A stretch of DNA of 64,000 nucleotides from Palsa-1447 sp964509885 (GCA_964509885.1 CAZDZL010000008.1:33582-97581), one strand, 5' to 3'; shown: positions 42,258 to 50,250, counted from the first letter of the stretch. Notes: a model not told the origin generated them from the sequence alone. Program-made: numbers and translations.

Positions 42258-43841
42258 CTAGTCTTTTGCGAATTGTAGCGAGCGGCCCAGCTCGTCGGCT
42301 ATGACCCGGTCGCTGCGGCACCGCGGCATCTTGTGGTTTCCGCCCCACTGGCCGTGGAAGCGCATCCAGTGCTCGAAGACGCCCGGCATCACGAGCCTGA
42401 CGAAGGGCGCGTCGAGCGCGCCCGCGGCGCGCTTCGCGTCGTAGTCGCGGTTCAGGCGCCTGAGCTCGCTGTCCAGCTCCGGCGCCATGATGGGACCCGT
42501 CGGGTTGATGGCCGTGCCGGCCCTGAGCTCCACCCACCATTCGTGGCGGCCCCGTCCCTTGCCCGTGATCGAGCTTTCGAAGATCGGGGCGACGTGGAAG
42601 TTGACGGCCGTCCACCCGCTTCGCCGGCACACCGACAGGAGGGCGTCCGTGATCTCCTTCTCGATCACGTGCTCCCCGAAGGCGCTGAGCCTCAGCTCCG
42701 TCCTTCCGACGTACACCAGCCGCGGGGGCCGGGTCGAGACGAAGCGCACGATGTCGCCGATCACGTAGCGGGCGAGCCCCGCCGGCGTCGTCAGGACGAG
42801 CGCGTAGTCCACGCCCGCCTCGACCTCCGACAGCGGCACCGCGCTTGGGCCCAGGCCCGGAAGGCGCGCCTCCTCGAACTCCGACATCGGGATGAACTCG
42901 TAGAAGATGCCCGCGTTAGCCATGAGGCGCAGCCCCGCGGCCGCGTCCGCGTCCTGCGCCGCGATGAAGGCCTCCGCGGCGGGGTAGACCTCGTGGAAGT
43001 TGACGGTGGGGCCGAGGGCGGCGCGAAGCTCGTCCTGGAAGGGGGCGACGGGCACGCCCCCGTGCATGTAGCACTCGAACTTGGGCCAGATCGCCTGCAG
43101 GTGCTGGGCACGGCCCCCGGGGCCATTCGCCCGGAGCGAATCCGCCAGGAGGAGCACCCATGCCGGGATCCCGGCGAGGAGGGAGATGTCGACCGAGGCG
43201 GTGCGCTCGGTGATGGCGGCGATCTTCTCCTGCCAGTCCGCGATCTGGGCGATCTCCGAGCCGGGCTCGTAGAACTGCCTCTCGGCCCAGCCGGGCAGGT
43301 TGAGGGCCGCGATCCCGGAGAGGTCGCCCGAGTAGGCCTCGAAGGGCTCCGAGTCGGGTATGGGCGTGAGGGCGGTCGACCCCCCGAGGTGCAGGTGGCG
43401 GCCGTGGTACACGCGGCCGTGGCCGACCCGCGCCGAGTACCAGAGCATAGAGTCGAGGCCGCACTGCTTGAAGTGGCCCAGCATCGGCTCCGTCACGGGG
43501 ATGTACTTCACGGTGCCCCCCGATGTCCCCGACGAGGTGGAGTAGATCTGGCAGGTCCCCGGCCAGAGGACGTCGGGCACGCCCCGCTTCATGCGGTCGA
43601 TGTACGGCTCGAGGTCGTCGTAGGTCTGCAGGGGCACGTTTTCGCGGAACTCGTCGTAGGTCATCTTGGGCACGATGCCCGCCTGCCTCCACGCGGACCC
43701 GCAGGCGAGCTTGGGTATCAGCTGGTTGAATACCTCCTGCTGCCGGGCCCCGGAATCCGCGCTGCGCCTCAGGCGCATCCCCGCGCGGGCCGTGAGGAGG
43801 CCAGCGCCGATCGTCAGTAAGCTTCTGTTGACAAGACCCAT
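42258..43841 (-). CDS. GH3-family (auxin-responsive promoter-like) acyl-adenylate/amide synthetase
   Basis: 527 residues. Start at ATG 43841 is supported by GGAGGG 8 bases upstream (43850-43855). The family ATP-binding motif is IYSTSSGTSGGTVKYIPVT; NFHEVYPAAEAFIAAQ and PLVYVGR-type sequence (PPRLVYVGRTELRLSAFGEHV) match the adenylate-forming GH3 fold. Plant GH3 enzymes conjugate amino acids to auxin or jasmonate. Bacterial homologues are known but their substrates are mostly not. Monocistronic, ending at a bidirectional terminator. Confidence 0.87.
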   Translation of the reverse strand: MGLVNRSLLTIGAGLLTARAGMRLRRSADSGARQQEVFNQLIPKLACGSAWRQAGIVPKMTYDEFRENVPLQTYDDLEPYIDRMKRGVPDVLWPGTCQIYSTSSGTSGGTVKYIPVTEPMLGHFKQCGLDSMLWYSARVGHGRVYHGRHLHLGGSTALTPIPDSEPFEAYSGDLSGIAALNLPGWAERQFYEPGSEIAQIADWQEKIAAITERTASVDISLLAGIPAWVLLLADSLRANGPGGRAQHLQAIWPKFECYMHGGVPVAPFQDELRAALGPTVNFHEVYPAAEAFIAAQDADAAAGLRLMANAGIFYEFIPMSEFEEARLPGLGPSAVPLSEVEAGVDYALVLTTPAGLARYVIGDIVRFVSTRPPRLVYVGRTELRLSAFGEHVIEKEITDALLSVCRRSGWTAVNFHVAPIFESSITGKGRGRHEWWVELRAGTAINPTGPIMAPELDSELRRLNRDYDAKRAAGALDAPFVRLVMPGVFEHWMRFHGQWGGNHKMPRCRSDRVIADELGRSLQFAKD

Positions 43842-43849
43842 GCCAGTAA

Positions 43850-43855
43850 CCCTCC
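43850..43855 (-). promoter_or_regulatory. Ribosome-binding site deciding the GH3 start
   Basis: GGAGGG read leftward, 8 bases before ATG 43841. It supports this start over the in-frame ATG 21 bases upstream (43862). Confidence 0.7.
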
Positions 43856-44022
43856 AACACAAGAGGAGCCTGCGGGCGTCGCCAGCGAATTCAGGCGGGG
43901 AGTCGCAAACTTACTGCGTTTTGACTCCGGGCGGGCCGGTCGCGCCGCGCCGCCTCCCGCTTCCTGAAACGCTGGCGTTGGCCCGCGAAGGGCGATGGAC
44001 TCGTGCCGGCCCGCCTTCCCCC

Positions 44023-44805
44023 ATGACATTCCCGGACATCCTCCTTGAGGACGAGACCCTCGTGGCCTTTGACAAGCCGAGCGGGATGGCCGTCTCCCCG
44101 GAGGGGCGCAAGGGGGCCGGGGCGACCCTGATGGGCCTTGTCCGCGGCCGCTTCGGGCCGGCGACGGCCAACGTCCACCGGCTCGACGCCGACGCAAGCG
44201 GCGTGGTCCTGTGCGCGAGGACCAAGCCGGCGCTGGACTTCCTGAGCGGCCAGTTCCAGTCCAAGACCGTCCGCAAGACCCACTGGGCCCTGGTGGCGCT
44301 GCTGGCGCGGGGCGCGGGGGGCGACGCCGTCCGGGACGGGGCGGGGGCCCTCCCCGCCGAGTTCACGGTCGACCTCGCCCTGGGCGAGGACGAGCACAAG
44401 CCCGGCAGGGTCCGCGTCTTCCGCAAGCGCGGCGGCAGGCCGAGCGTCACGCAGTTCCGCGTTCTCGAGTCGTTCGGGCGGTTCGCCTGGGTCGAGTGCC
44501 GGCCGCTCACGGGGCGCATGCACCAGGTCCGGGTGCACCTCGCCTCGGCCGGCGCCCCCGTCCTCAACGACGCGCTCTACGGCGACCCCGGCTCGGTCCT
44601 CCTCCTCTCGGAGCTCAAGCGCGGCTACAAGGGGCGGGACAAGGAGAGGCCGCTCCTCTCGAGGCTCGCGCTCCATGCCGGGTCGCTCGGCTTCAGCCAT
44701 CCCCTGAGCCGGGAGCCCGTCGAGGTCACGGCGCCGATCCCCGAGGACCTCGGCATAGCCCTCAAGTACCTGCGGAAGTTCGCGGGCGCGGGCGCGCGGG
44801 CCTAG
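44023..44805 (+). CDS. RluA-family RNA pseudouridine synthase
   Basis: 260 residues from ATG 44023. The catalytic motif HRLDxxxSG is present as NVHRLDADASGVVLCART, and the preceding VAFDKPSGMAVSPEG and later RPLTGRMHQVRVHLAS are family-specific. There is no S4 domain, so this is the short RluA/TruC-like form. It isomerises specific uridines in rRNA or tRNA; the site is unknown. Overlaps the convergent DUF2062 gene by 4 bases. Confidence 0.92.
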   Translation: MTFPDILLEDETLVAFDKPSGMAVSPEGRKGAGATLMGLVRGRFGPATANVHRLDADASGVVLCARTKPALDFLSGQFQSKTVRKTHWALVALLARGAGGDAVRDGAGALPAEFTVDLALGEDEHKPGRVRVFRKRGGRPSVTQFRVLESFGRFAWVECRPLTGRMHQVRVHLASAGAPVLNDALYGDPGSVLLLSELKRGYKGRDKERPLLSRLALHAGSLGFSHPLSREPVEVTAPIPEDLGIALKYLRKFAGAGARA

Positions 44806-45362
44806 GGCACAGGGTGCGCCGGCGGCGGGGTCGGCGTGGTCTGCGAGACGATCACGACCCTGCGGCGGAGCACCTCGCGCACGACGGGGAGCGCTATCAG
44901 GTAGATCATGAGCACCCACACGGGCGCCAGCACGGCCCACGCCGCGATCGCGTGCACGGCGTCGACCCCGAACCTCTCGAAGAACTTGCCGGGATCCTCC
45001 CAGAACGTGTCCAGCATGTGGTGCACCATGCCGAGCCCGATGTGGGTGTAGGGCACGCCGAACATGAGGTGGCCCAGTCGGAACAGGCCCACGATGATGG
45101 GAAAGTGGATCGTGGCGCAGAGCATGTTCACCAGCTGGATGATCGCCTGGTTCAGCTTGAGGACGATCCCGGCGAGGAGGCACAGCAGCGTCGTGGTGCC
45201 GAAGATCGGGAAGAGCGCGAGCGCGCTGCCGACCGCCATCGTCAGCGCGATCTTCTCGGTCGTGATGCCCTGCGTGAGCTGCAGCGCGATCGGGTCGATC
45301 ACGTGGCGCTGCCACGGGGAGGGCGATGCGGCGGCCTTGTCCTGCTGGGGGGTTTCTTTCAC
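44802..45362 (-). CDS. DUF2062 membrane protein
   Basis: 186 residues with three or four hydrophobic segments. TTEKIALTMAVGSALALFPIFG matches the start of DUF2062, followed by LLCLLAGIVLKLNQAIIQLVN. DUF2062 proteins are small inner-membrane proteins of unknown function, often beside glycosyltransferases. It reads leftward, 42 bases before the desaturase stop would be expected upstream; spacing of 42 bases after the desaturase gene region suggests separate transcription is not required. Confidence 0.85.
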   Translation of the reverse strand: MKETPQQDKAAASPSPWQRHVIDPIALQLTQGITTEKIALTMAVGSALALFPIFGTTTLLCLLAGIVLKLNQAIIQLVNMLCATIHFPIIVGLFRLGHLMFGVPYTHIGLGMVHHMLDTFWEDPGKFFERFGVDAVHAIAAWAVLAPVWVLMIYLIALPVVREVLRRRVVIVSQTTPTPPPAHPVP

Positions 45363-45404
45363 CGGGAGGTCAGGCTACGCCATTCCCGCCGCCGGGCTCA
45401 AGCG

Positions 45405-46559
45405 TTATGGTCCGGGATCCGGCCCCGGTTCCATCGAAAGCCCCGCGACGTCCCTCTGGACCTCGTGGGCGACGTCCCACTGGGCCTGGGCGGGGTGCGC
45501 CGCGTTCACGGTCGCCACGGCTATGGCCGCGGCCGCCGGGACGATGCGCTTGAGGGACGAGTACTCCGGGTGCACGTGCTGCGCCCTCTCGGCCGCGGCG
45601 ACCGACTCGTGGTGGTCGGCGCGTGAGCCCTCGGCGAGGACCGAGGCCGGCACGGTCTTCAGCCCCCAGATCAGCCCGGTCCAGGAGAGGCCCTTCAGCA
45701 GGTAGTACGTGATGTCGACCTCCCACCAGAAGAACCCGTTGCGGGTGGCGCTCATGTAGCGGTGGTGGTTGTTGTGCCAGCCCTCGCCGAGCGTGACCAT
45801 CGCCAGGATGAAGCTGTTGCGCGAGTCGTCCTCGGTCCTGTAGCGGCGCCTGCCCATCAGGTGGGCCATCGAGTTGATGCAGGCGGTGCCGTGGAAGAGG
45901 GCCGTCGTGCTGACGAAGAATCCCCAGACGAGCATCTGGGGCCCGCTGGTGTGAAGCCCCGGCGCGTGAGCGTGCAGGAAGGCCCCCAGCGCGAAGATGG
46001 CGAGCGCGAAGGCCGCGGGCACGATCGCGTCAAACCGGTTCAGGAAGACGAGCTCGGGGTAGCGGTCCAGGTCGCGGACCTTCGAGTAGTCCGTGGGGAA
46101 GTTGCGCTTGCTCGTGATCCAGCCCACGTGGGACCACCAGAAGCCGTGGACGTGCGGCGAATGCGCGTCCTCGGCCTCGTCGGAATGCTGGTGATGGTGG
46201 CGGTGGTGGTAGGCCCACCAGAGCGGGCCCCGCTGGACGGCCGTCCCGCCCCAGAGGGCCAGGAGGAACTGCATCGGCCGCGACGTGCTGTAGGTCTTGT
46301 GCGAGAAGTACCGGTGGTAGATGCCGGTCACCGCGGCCATGCGCAGGAAGTAGAGGGCGACCGCGGTCCAGACCGCGAACGGGCTGGCGCCCACCCAGAT
46401 GACCCCGAGGCAGCCCAGGTGAAGGATGATGAACGGGATGCAGCGCACCCAGTCCACCCTGTCGGGCTGGTCGCGCACGGACGCGGCGCCCGCCGGGGAG
46501 TAGTCCGCGTCGAACCACTGGACGACGGCGCTGAGGGAGTGTCGGAGGCGTTTCATCAT
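45405..46559 (-). CDS. Membrane fatty-acid (acyl-CoA) desaturase
   Basis: 384 residues from ATG 46559 (an in-frame start at 46595 would lie inside the proposed promoter). The three histidine boxes of the delta-9 type are HRYFSH, HHRHHHQHSD and GEGWHNNHHRYM, binding a di-iron centre. Four to five membrane helices. It inserts a double bond into saturated acyl chains, adjusting membrane fluidity. A long C-terminal tail (after about 320) is unusual and low-complexity. A promoter and inverted repeat lie just upstream. Confidence 0.92.
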   Translation of the reverse strand: MMKRLRHSLSAVVQWFDADYSPAGAASVRDQPDRVDWVRCIPFIILHLGCLGVIWVGASPFAVWTAVALYFLRMAAVTGIYHRYFSHKTYSTSRPMQFLLALWGGTAVQRGPLWWAYHHRHHHQHSDEAEDAHSPHVHGFWWSHVGWITSKRNFPTDYSKVRDLDRYPELVFLNRFDAIVPAAFALAIFALGAFLHAHAPGLHTSGPQMLVWGFFVSTTALFHGTACINSMAHLMGRRRYRTEDDSRNSFILAMVTLGEGWHNNHHRYMSATRNGFFWWEVDITYYLLKGLSWTGLIWGLKTVPASVLAEGSRADHHESVAAAERAQHVHPEYSSLKRIVPAAAAIAVATVNAAHPAQAQWDVAHEVQRDVAGLSMEPGPDPGP

Positions 46560-46584
46560 GGTTCGGGTCTTCAGGGAATAAACG

Positions 46585-46604
46585 ATCAAGAACACACGCT
46601 TGAT
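46585..46604. promoter_or_regulatory. Inverted repeat, candidate operator at the desaturase promoter
   Basis: Perfect arms ATCAAG and CTTGAT separated by 8 bases. It covers the proposed -10 hexamer and part of the spacer, where a repressor would block transcription. The binding protein is unknown. Confidence 0.4.
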
Positions 46605-46617
46605 GCACGCTCGGCAA
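46589..46617 (-). promoter_or_regulatory. Candidate desaturase promoter
   Basis: Read leftward: TTGCCG (46617-46612), 17-base spacer, TGTTCT (46594-46589), leaving a leader of about 23 bases before ATG 46559. The -35 match is fair and the -10 match weak. Confidence 0.3.
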
Positions 46618-46677
46618 GGATGGTTTGGCGGCCTGCCGGAACTGGCTCCGGCATAGGTCCTAAGGCCTCCCTTGCCG
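46612..46677. repeat. Nested inverted repeats, structured intergenic element
   Basis: Outer arms CGGCAAGG (46612-46619) and CCTTGCCG (46670-46677) enclose a perfect inner hairpin with arms TGCCGGA (46634-46640) and TCCGGCA (46647-46653). It lies between the TonB-C gene terminator and the desaturase promoter. No known riboswitch or RNA family is recognised. Confidence 0.55.
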
Positions 46678-46687
46678 GCCGCCCCGG

Positions 46688-46724
46688 AAAGAAAAAGGGC
46701 GCCCCCGCTGCCGGGGGCGCCCTT
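46688..46724 (-). terminator. Intrinsic terminator after the TonB-C gene
   Basis: Perfect 13-bp stem (arms AAGGGCGCCCCCG and CGGGGGCGCCCTT, 4-base loop), followed leftward by a T-rich tail. It lies 28 bases beyond the stop codon of the leftward TonB-C gene. Confidence 0.88.
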
Positions 46725-46751
46725 GCTGGTTTCTTTTTATGTACCTGCGGT

Positions 46752-47144
46752 TCAGCCGAGGACGAAGACGCTCGTCTTCGGCGCCTCAACGACGCGGACC
46801 GGGAGGACGACCTTCATCGCTACCGGGGCGCCGTTGCGCTGCGCAGGCGTGAACTCCCACTTCTTGACCGCATCCACCACGGCTTCCGCGAAATCGCGGT
46901 CCGAGGGGGACTTGACGCTGACCGCCGAGGTGTGGCCCGTCGTGTCGACGACGAACTCCACCATGACCGACTGGCCGATGTCGTAGCCGTTGACCACGGG
47001 TGTGATCACCGTCACGGGCACGGGAATGTCGGTTCCCTTGCGGCACGTCTCGATGTAGGATTGCTCGAGCGTCTTCGCCGAGGCGGCGAAGGGCAGGAGC
47101 GCTCCCAGACTGAGCAGGAGTGCTAGCTTGTTGTTGTTTTTCAT
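46752..47144 (-). CDS. TonB C-terminal-domain protein, exported
   Basis: 130 residues from ATG 47144. Signal peptide at about 1-24 (LALLLSLGALLPFAASA), then a single TonB-C-like domain: GQSVMVEFVVDTTGHTSAVSV, FAEAVVDAVKKWEFTPAQRNG and VVLPVRVV, the usual strand-helix-strand order. It lacks the membrane anchor and Pro-rich linker of true TonB, so it is a freestanding periplasmic version of unknown partner. Followed by a strong terminator. Confidence 0.85.
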   Translation of the reverse strand: MKNNNKLALLLSLGALLPFAASAKTLEQSYIETCRKGTDIPVPVTVITPVVNGYDIGQSVMVEFVVDTTGHTSAVSVKSPSDRDFAEAVVDAVKKWEFTPAQRNGAPVAMKVVLPVRVVEAPKTSVFVLG

Positions 47145-47608
47145 GGCTTCTTTCAAACTCCGCGCGGGGCGGAGAGTTTTATTTCTGGCTTATGGTTTAG
47201 CGCCCCTCCCACCACCGGCGCGTAGGCGCCGGCAGTGTCGGGAGCGTTTTGGCCGCGTGCGCCGGAAGGCGCCCGCGTCCAAAAGTGGCAGTCTTGGGGG
47301 TAAACCCGGGCCAGAAGGCGGTCGGCGCGGCACTGTCGGGGTCGCGCCAGCCTGAAGCCTTGTTATTATCCCGCCGGAAGGGGCCGGCCGGGAAACAGAT
47401 CAAAGAACGTTTGGGAGTTCCTTGAAAGCAAAGTCGTGTCTGTGACTACGACGGGGACATAGCTACTCTTGTTCCAAGATCGCCAGAATATTCAGGTTCA
47501 AACGTAAAAAGTCACACGTTTGACACACATTCCCAAGGGCTTACGTGAAATCGGCGGCCTGGGGAGGATAAGCTCCCACGGGCCACCGGAAACACCCGCA
47601 AGGCCGCC
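47145..47608. other. 464-base non-coding interval
   Basis: The longest gap in the window. No credible protein frame. The part near 47400-47530 is visibly richer in A and T than its surroundings and holds the inverted repeat at 47498-47523 and a consensus TTGACA at 47520-47525 (rightward, without a matching -10). A weak hairpin GTCGT...ACGAC with a T-rich tail lies near 47428-47450 (leftward). It could hold a long leader for the TonB-C gene or a small RNA. Confidence 0.5.
47498..47523. repeat. Inverted repeat TCAAACGT-N10-ACGTTTGA
   Basis: Two perfect 8-base arms separated by 10 bases (AAAAAGTCAC). A further copy of the half-site ACGTTTG is at 47407-47413. This could be an operator or a stem-loop. 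It lies 354 bases upstream of the TonB-C gene. Confidence 0.5.
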
Positions 47609-48670
47609 CTAGTCGCTCTTCTTGAGGGCTATATCGCCTGTCAGCGTCGCGGCCTGGATCTCGACCCCGCCGCCGTTGAGCGTGCCCGAGACGACCTTTC
47701 CGCCCGTCATGGGGGGAAGCGGGGGAACGGAGCCCGACATCTCGATCCGGGCCTCGGCAAGTCCCTCGTGGACGGCGGCCATCGCCTCCTGGGTCGCCTC
47801 GGCCGCCTGGTCCAGCGCCTCGCGCACCGAGTCGCGCACCTCGCCGTGCCAGTCGTCGTCGGACTTGGACGCGCCTGTCGCGGGGGTCGCCGGCTCGGCC
47901 ACGGCGGGAGCCTCGGGCGCGGCCGGGGCCGCAGGCGCGACCGGCGAGACCAGAACCAGGTGCTTCGAGTCCTTGCCGCGCGAGACCTCGGTCTTCGTCA
48001 CCAGCACCTTGTCGCTGAAGTTCGTCAGGATCACGCCGCGGTGCGTCCGGAAGCGGATGTTGGCCTTGGCGTCCTCCGGCACGTGGAAGGTGACCTCCCC
48101 GTGCATCGAGGTGCACGAGAGCGGCTTTCCCTTTGCGAGGGACTTCACCTTCACCTTGATGTCTCCGTTCATCGTCTCGACGAGCGCGCCGCCGCAGGTC
48201 CCGTCGAGGGAGACATCCCCGCTCATCGTCCGCACGTCGATGTCGCCCGTGACGTCTGCGCACTCGAAGTCCCCGTGGAGCGCGCTGCCGACGACGACGG
48301 AGGTGGACGCCGGCACGGTGATGTCAAAGTCCGAGGAGCCGCCGGTCCACCCCTCGCCGCCGTACTCGAGAGTGACGACATTGTCCCTCTCGGACAGCAC
48401 GTAACCCGAGGACGAGGAGAGGACGCGCATCCCGTCCTTGCGGGGCGTCGGGCTCTGGGCCGAGCTCTCGGACTTGACCGATATCTCCTTCACGTCGGCG
48501 CCGTGGACGCTCACGTCGCCGTGCAGGACGCGGATCTTGAGCGTCCCCGGCTTGGACGGGTCCGAGAACGCGATCTGGCTTTCGGCCTCCCCGGCGCGCA
48601 GGGCGTGCAGCGGCGCGAGCGCGAGCGCGGCCGCGAGGAGGAGGGGGTAGCGGAGCAGTGTGGTTTTCAT
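47609..48670 (-). CDS. DUF4097-type exported beta-repeat protein
   Basis: 353 residues. Signal peptide at about 1-26. Repeating short beta-strand units with alternating Gly/Asp turns (HGDVSVHG, VTGDIDVRTMSGDVSLDG, VETMNGDIKVKV, MHGEVTFHV) are the DUF4097 right-handed beta-helix pattern. An Ala/Pro-rich linker then an amphipathic helical segment (residues about 275-310) follow before a last strand pair. Function unknown; these proteins are regularly next to ECF sigma/anti-sigma pairs. Third gene of the leftward sigma module. Confidence 0.82.
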   Translation of the reverse strand: MKTTLLRYPLLLAAALALAPLHALRAGEAESQIAFSDPSKPGTLKIRVLHGDVSVHGADVKEISVKSESSAQSPTPRKDGMRVLSSSSGYVLSERDNVVTLEYGGEGWTGGSSDFDITVPASTSVVVGSALHGDFECADVTGDIDVRTMSGDVSLDGTCGGALVETMNGDIKVKVKSLAKGKPLSCTSMHGEVTFHVPEDAKANIRFRTHRGVILTNFSDKVLVTKTEVSRGKDSKHLVLVSPVAPAAPAAPEAPAVAEPATPATGASKSDDDWHGEVRDSVREALDQAAEATQEAMAAVHEGLAEARIEMSGSVPPLPPMTGGKVVSGTLNGGGVEIQAATLTGDIALKKSD

Positions 48671-48700
48671 ATATTGAGAGGGGAGATGCCGGCGGGGTTT

Positions 48701-49507
48701 TCAGAGCAGCGTGATCGCGCGGCGCGCCGAGTCGCGGACGTCGGCGTCGGCCCTGTCGTCGCCGACGAGCTTCGCCAGCTCCGGCGAGGCCTCGCGGGCC
48801 TTCGTCGCGACGAGGAAGTCGATCATGGAGATCTGGACAAGGGGGTTGGACTCGCGGGGGAGGCAGGCCAGCACGCCGGCGCGCACGACCTCCTGGTCGG
48901 CGTGGGAATAGAGGGCCGTGAGCGCGTTCAGGCGCACGTTCACGCTCGGGTCGAACGCCATGGAGTTGATCAGCCCGTCGATCGCGCGCTCGTCGGGCTT
49001 GCGCACCGTGGCCGCCGTCAGGACGGTCTCCAGCCGGTCGCCCGCCGTGCGCTTCTGCAGGACGGACTGCTCGACCAGCTGGCCCATCGTGTCGACCTTG
49101 GCGCGCAGCTCCGCGAGCTGGCGCTGGGTGGCGGTGCGCTCGCCGGCGAAGAAGCCGAGGACGACAAGGGCGGCCGCGCCCAGGGCCGAAAGGATCGCCG
49201 GCAGCCAGGACGAGCGCCGGCCCCCGCTGCCCTCGGCCGCCGAGCGGATGGACGACGCCCAGGCCGCCCGGTTCCTCTGCGTGAGCTTCTCGGTCTCGAT
49301 GTGGCCCACGACGCCCGCGCGCAGCCGGTGTGACGGCGGGCGGCAGGGCAGAGCGTCGAGCGCGCCCAGCGTGAGGCTGAGCGACTCGAACTCGGCGCGG
49401 CACTCGGCGCAGCCCTCGATGTGGGCGCGCGCCGCCGCGGCGCCCGTCTCGTCGAGCCTCGCGTCGGCGAGCTCGGCCATGTGTTCCCGGCAGGATTGGC
49501 AGTTCAT
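48701..49507 (-). CDS. Zinc-finger anti-sigma factor with HEAT-like repeats
   Basis: 268 residues from ATG 49507, overlapping the sigma gene stop by 4 bases. The N-terminal ZAS motif is NCQSCREHMAELADARL followed by HIEGCAECRAEFE, giving the H-x3-C-x2-C zinc site that binds an ECF sigma factor. One membrane helix lies near residues 100-122, then a coiled stretch, then HEAT-like repeats (VNVRLNALTALYSHADQEVV, VQISMIDFLVATKA). It should sequester the sigma factor encoded just before it. Confidence 0.88.
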   Translation of the reverse strand: MNCQSCREHMAELADARLDETGAAAARAHIEGCAECRAEFESLSLTLGALDALPCRPPSHRLRAGVVGHIETEKLTQRNRAAWASSIRSAAEGSGGRRSSWLPAILSALGAAALVVLGFFAGERTATQRQLAELRAKVDTMGQLVEQSVLQKRTAGDRLETVLTAATVRKPDERAIDGLINSMAFDPSVNVRLNALTALYSHADQEVVRAGVLACLPRESNPLVQISMIDFLVATKAREASPELAKLVGDDRADADVRDSARRAITLL

Positions 49508-50148
49508 GGGAGGGTCTCCTTTTGCATTTGAAAATAGTGGTCGCGAAGCGTCTTCAGGGCCCGGTGCGCGCGCACGCGGGCCGCACCCACGGAGCACTCG
49601 AGGATGCCGGCGACCTCGACGAACGAGAGCTCCTGCAGCCTCGAGAGGAGCAGGACCTCGCGGTCGTCGCGGTCGAGGCGCCCCAGCGCGCGGTGCAGGA
49701 GCGCGTGGTCGTCGCGGCTCGCCGCGGCCTCGTCGGCGCCCCGCGCATCGTCGGCGTGGGCCTCGAGCGCCGCGGAGTCCATCCCGACCGGGGCCGAGGA
49801 GGACTTGCGGTAGTGGTCGGAGGCGCAGCGCCGGGCCAGGTGGTACATCCAGGCCGTGAAGCTCCCCTCATCCCGGTAGGTGTGGCGGTACTTGAGCATC
49901 CGCTGGAACACGGTCTGGGAGATGTCCTCCGCGGACGCCCGGTTGCCCGTCAGCTTCGTCAGGTAGCCGAAGAGGGGCCCGTGGTGGCGCTCGAAGAGCT
50001 CGCCCATGCAGTCCAGGTTCCCGTCGCGCACGGCGAGCATGAGCTCATGGTCGGGGAGTGGGGCGTCTGTTTCCACGGCTTGGCGCAGGCGCCAGTCAAC
50101 CCCCGTTGGTCTCGGATGCACAGGGATTTCGGCGGCAAGGGGCGTCAT
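49504..50148 (-). CDS. ECF-type RNA polymerase sigma factor
   Basis: 214 residues from ATG 50148. Region 2: LFGYLTKLTGNRASAEDISQ with TVFQRMLKYRHTYRDEGSF and WMYHLARRCASDHYRK; region 4: LDRDDREVLLLSRLQELSFV followed by EVAGILECSVGAARVRAHRA. The last 4 bases overlap the anti-sigma start, so the pair is coupled. Two copies of GTGTTRCAGG exactly 40 bases apart lie in its upstream region and may be its own recognition sites. Confidence 0.92.
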   Translation of the reverse strand: MTPLAAEIPVHPRPTGVDWRLRQAVETDAPLPDHELMLAVRDGNLDCMGELFERHHGPLFGYLTKLTGNRASAEDISQTVFQRMLKYRHTYRDEGSFTAWMYHLARRCASDHYRKSSSAPVGMDSAALEAHADDARGADEAAASRDDHALLHRALGRLDRDDREVLLLSRLQELSFVEVAGILECSVGAARVRAHRALKTLRDHYFQMQKETLP

Positions 50149-50170
50149 GGGCGCAGGGGGGCATGGCTGG

Positions 50171-50220
50171 GTGTTGCAGGTATGCCCCCTACAACCGGCG
50201 GATCCCCCCAGTGTTACAGG
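50171..50220. repeat. Direct repeat GTGTTRCAGG, 40 bases apart
   Basis: GTGTTGCAGG at 50171-50180 and GTGTTACAGG at 50211-50220, a 40-base period (about four helical turns). On the leftward strand they read CCTGYAACAC. Position between the sigma gene and the divergent MBL gene suggests a regulator or sigma-factor site. Confidence 0.5.
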
Positions 50221-50250
50221 AAAATGGCGGTTGCCGCCGGCACACGGGGG

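Noticed and set aside
47128..47403. Short open frames on both strands in the TonB-C upstream gap
   Set aside because: Arg/Pro-rich, no ribosome-binding site and no similarity; judged non-coding.
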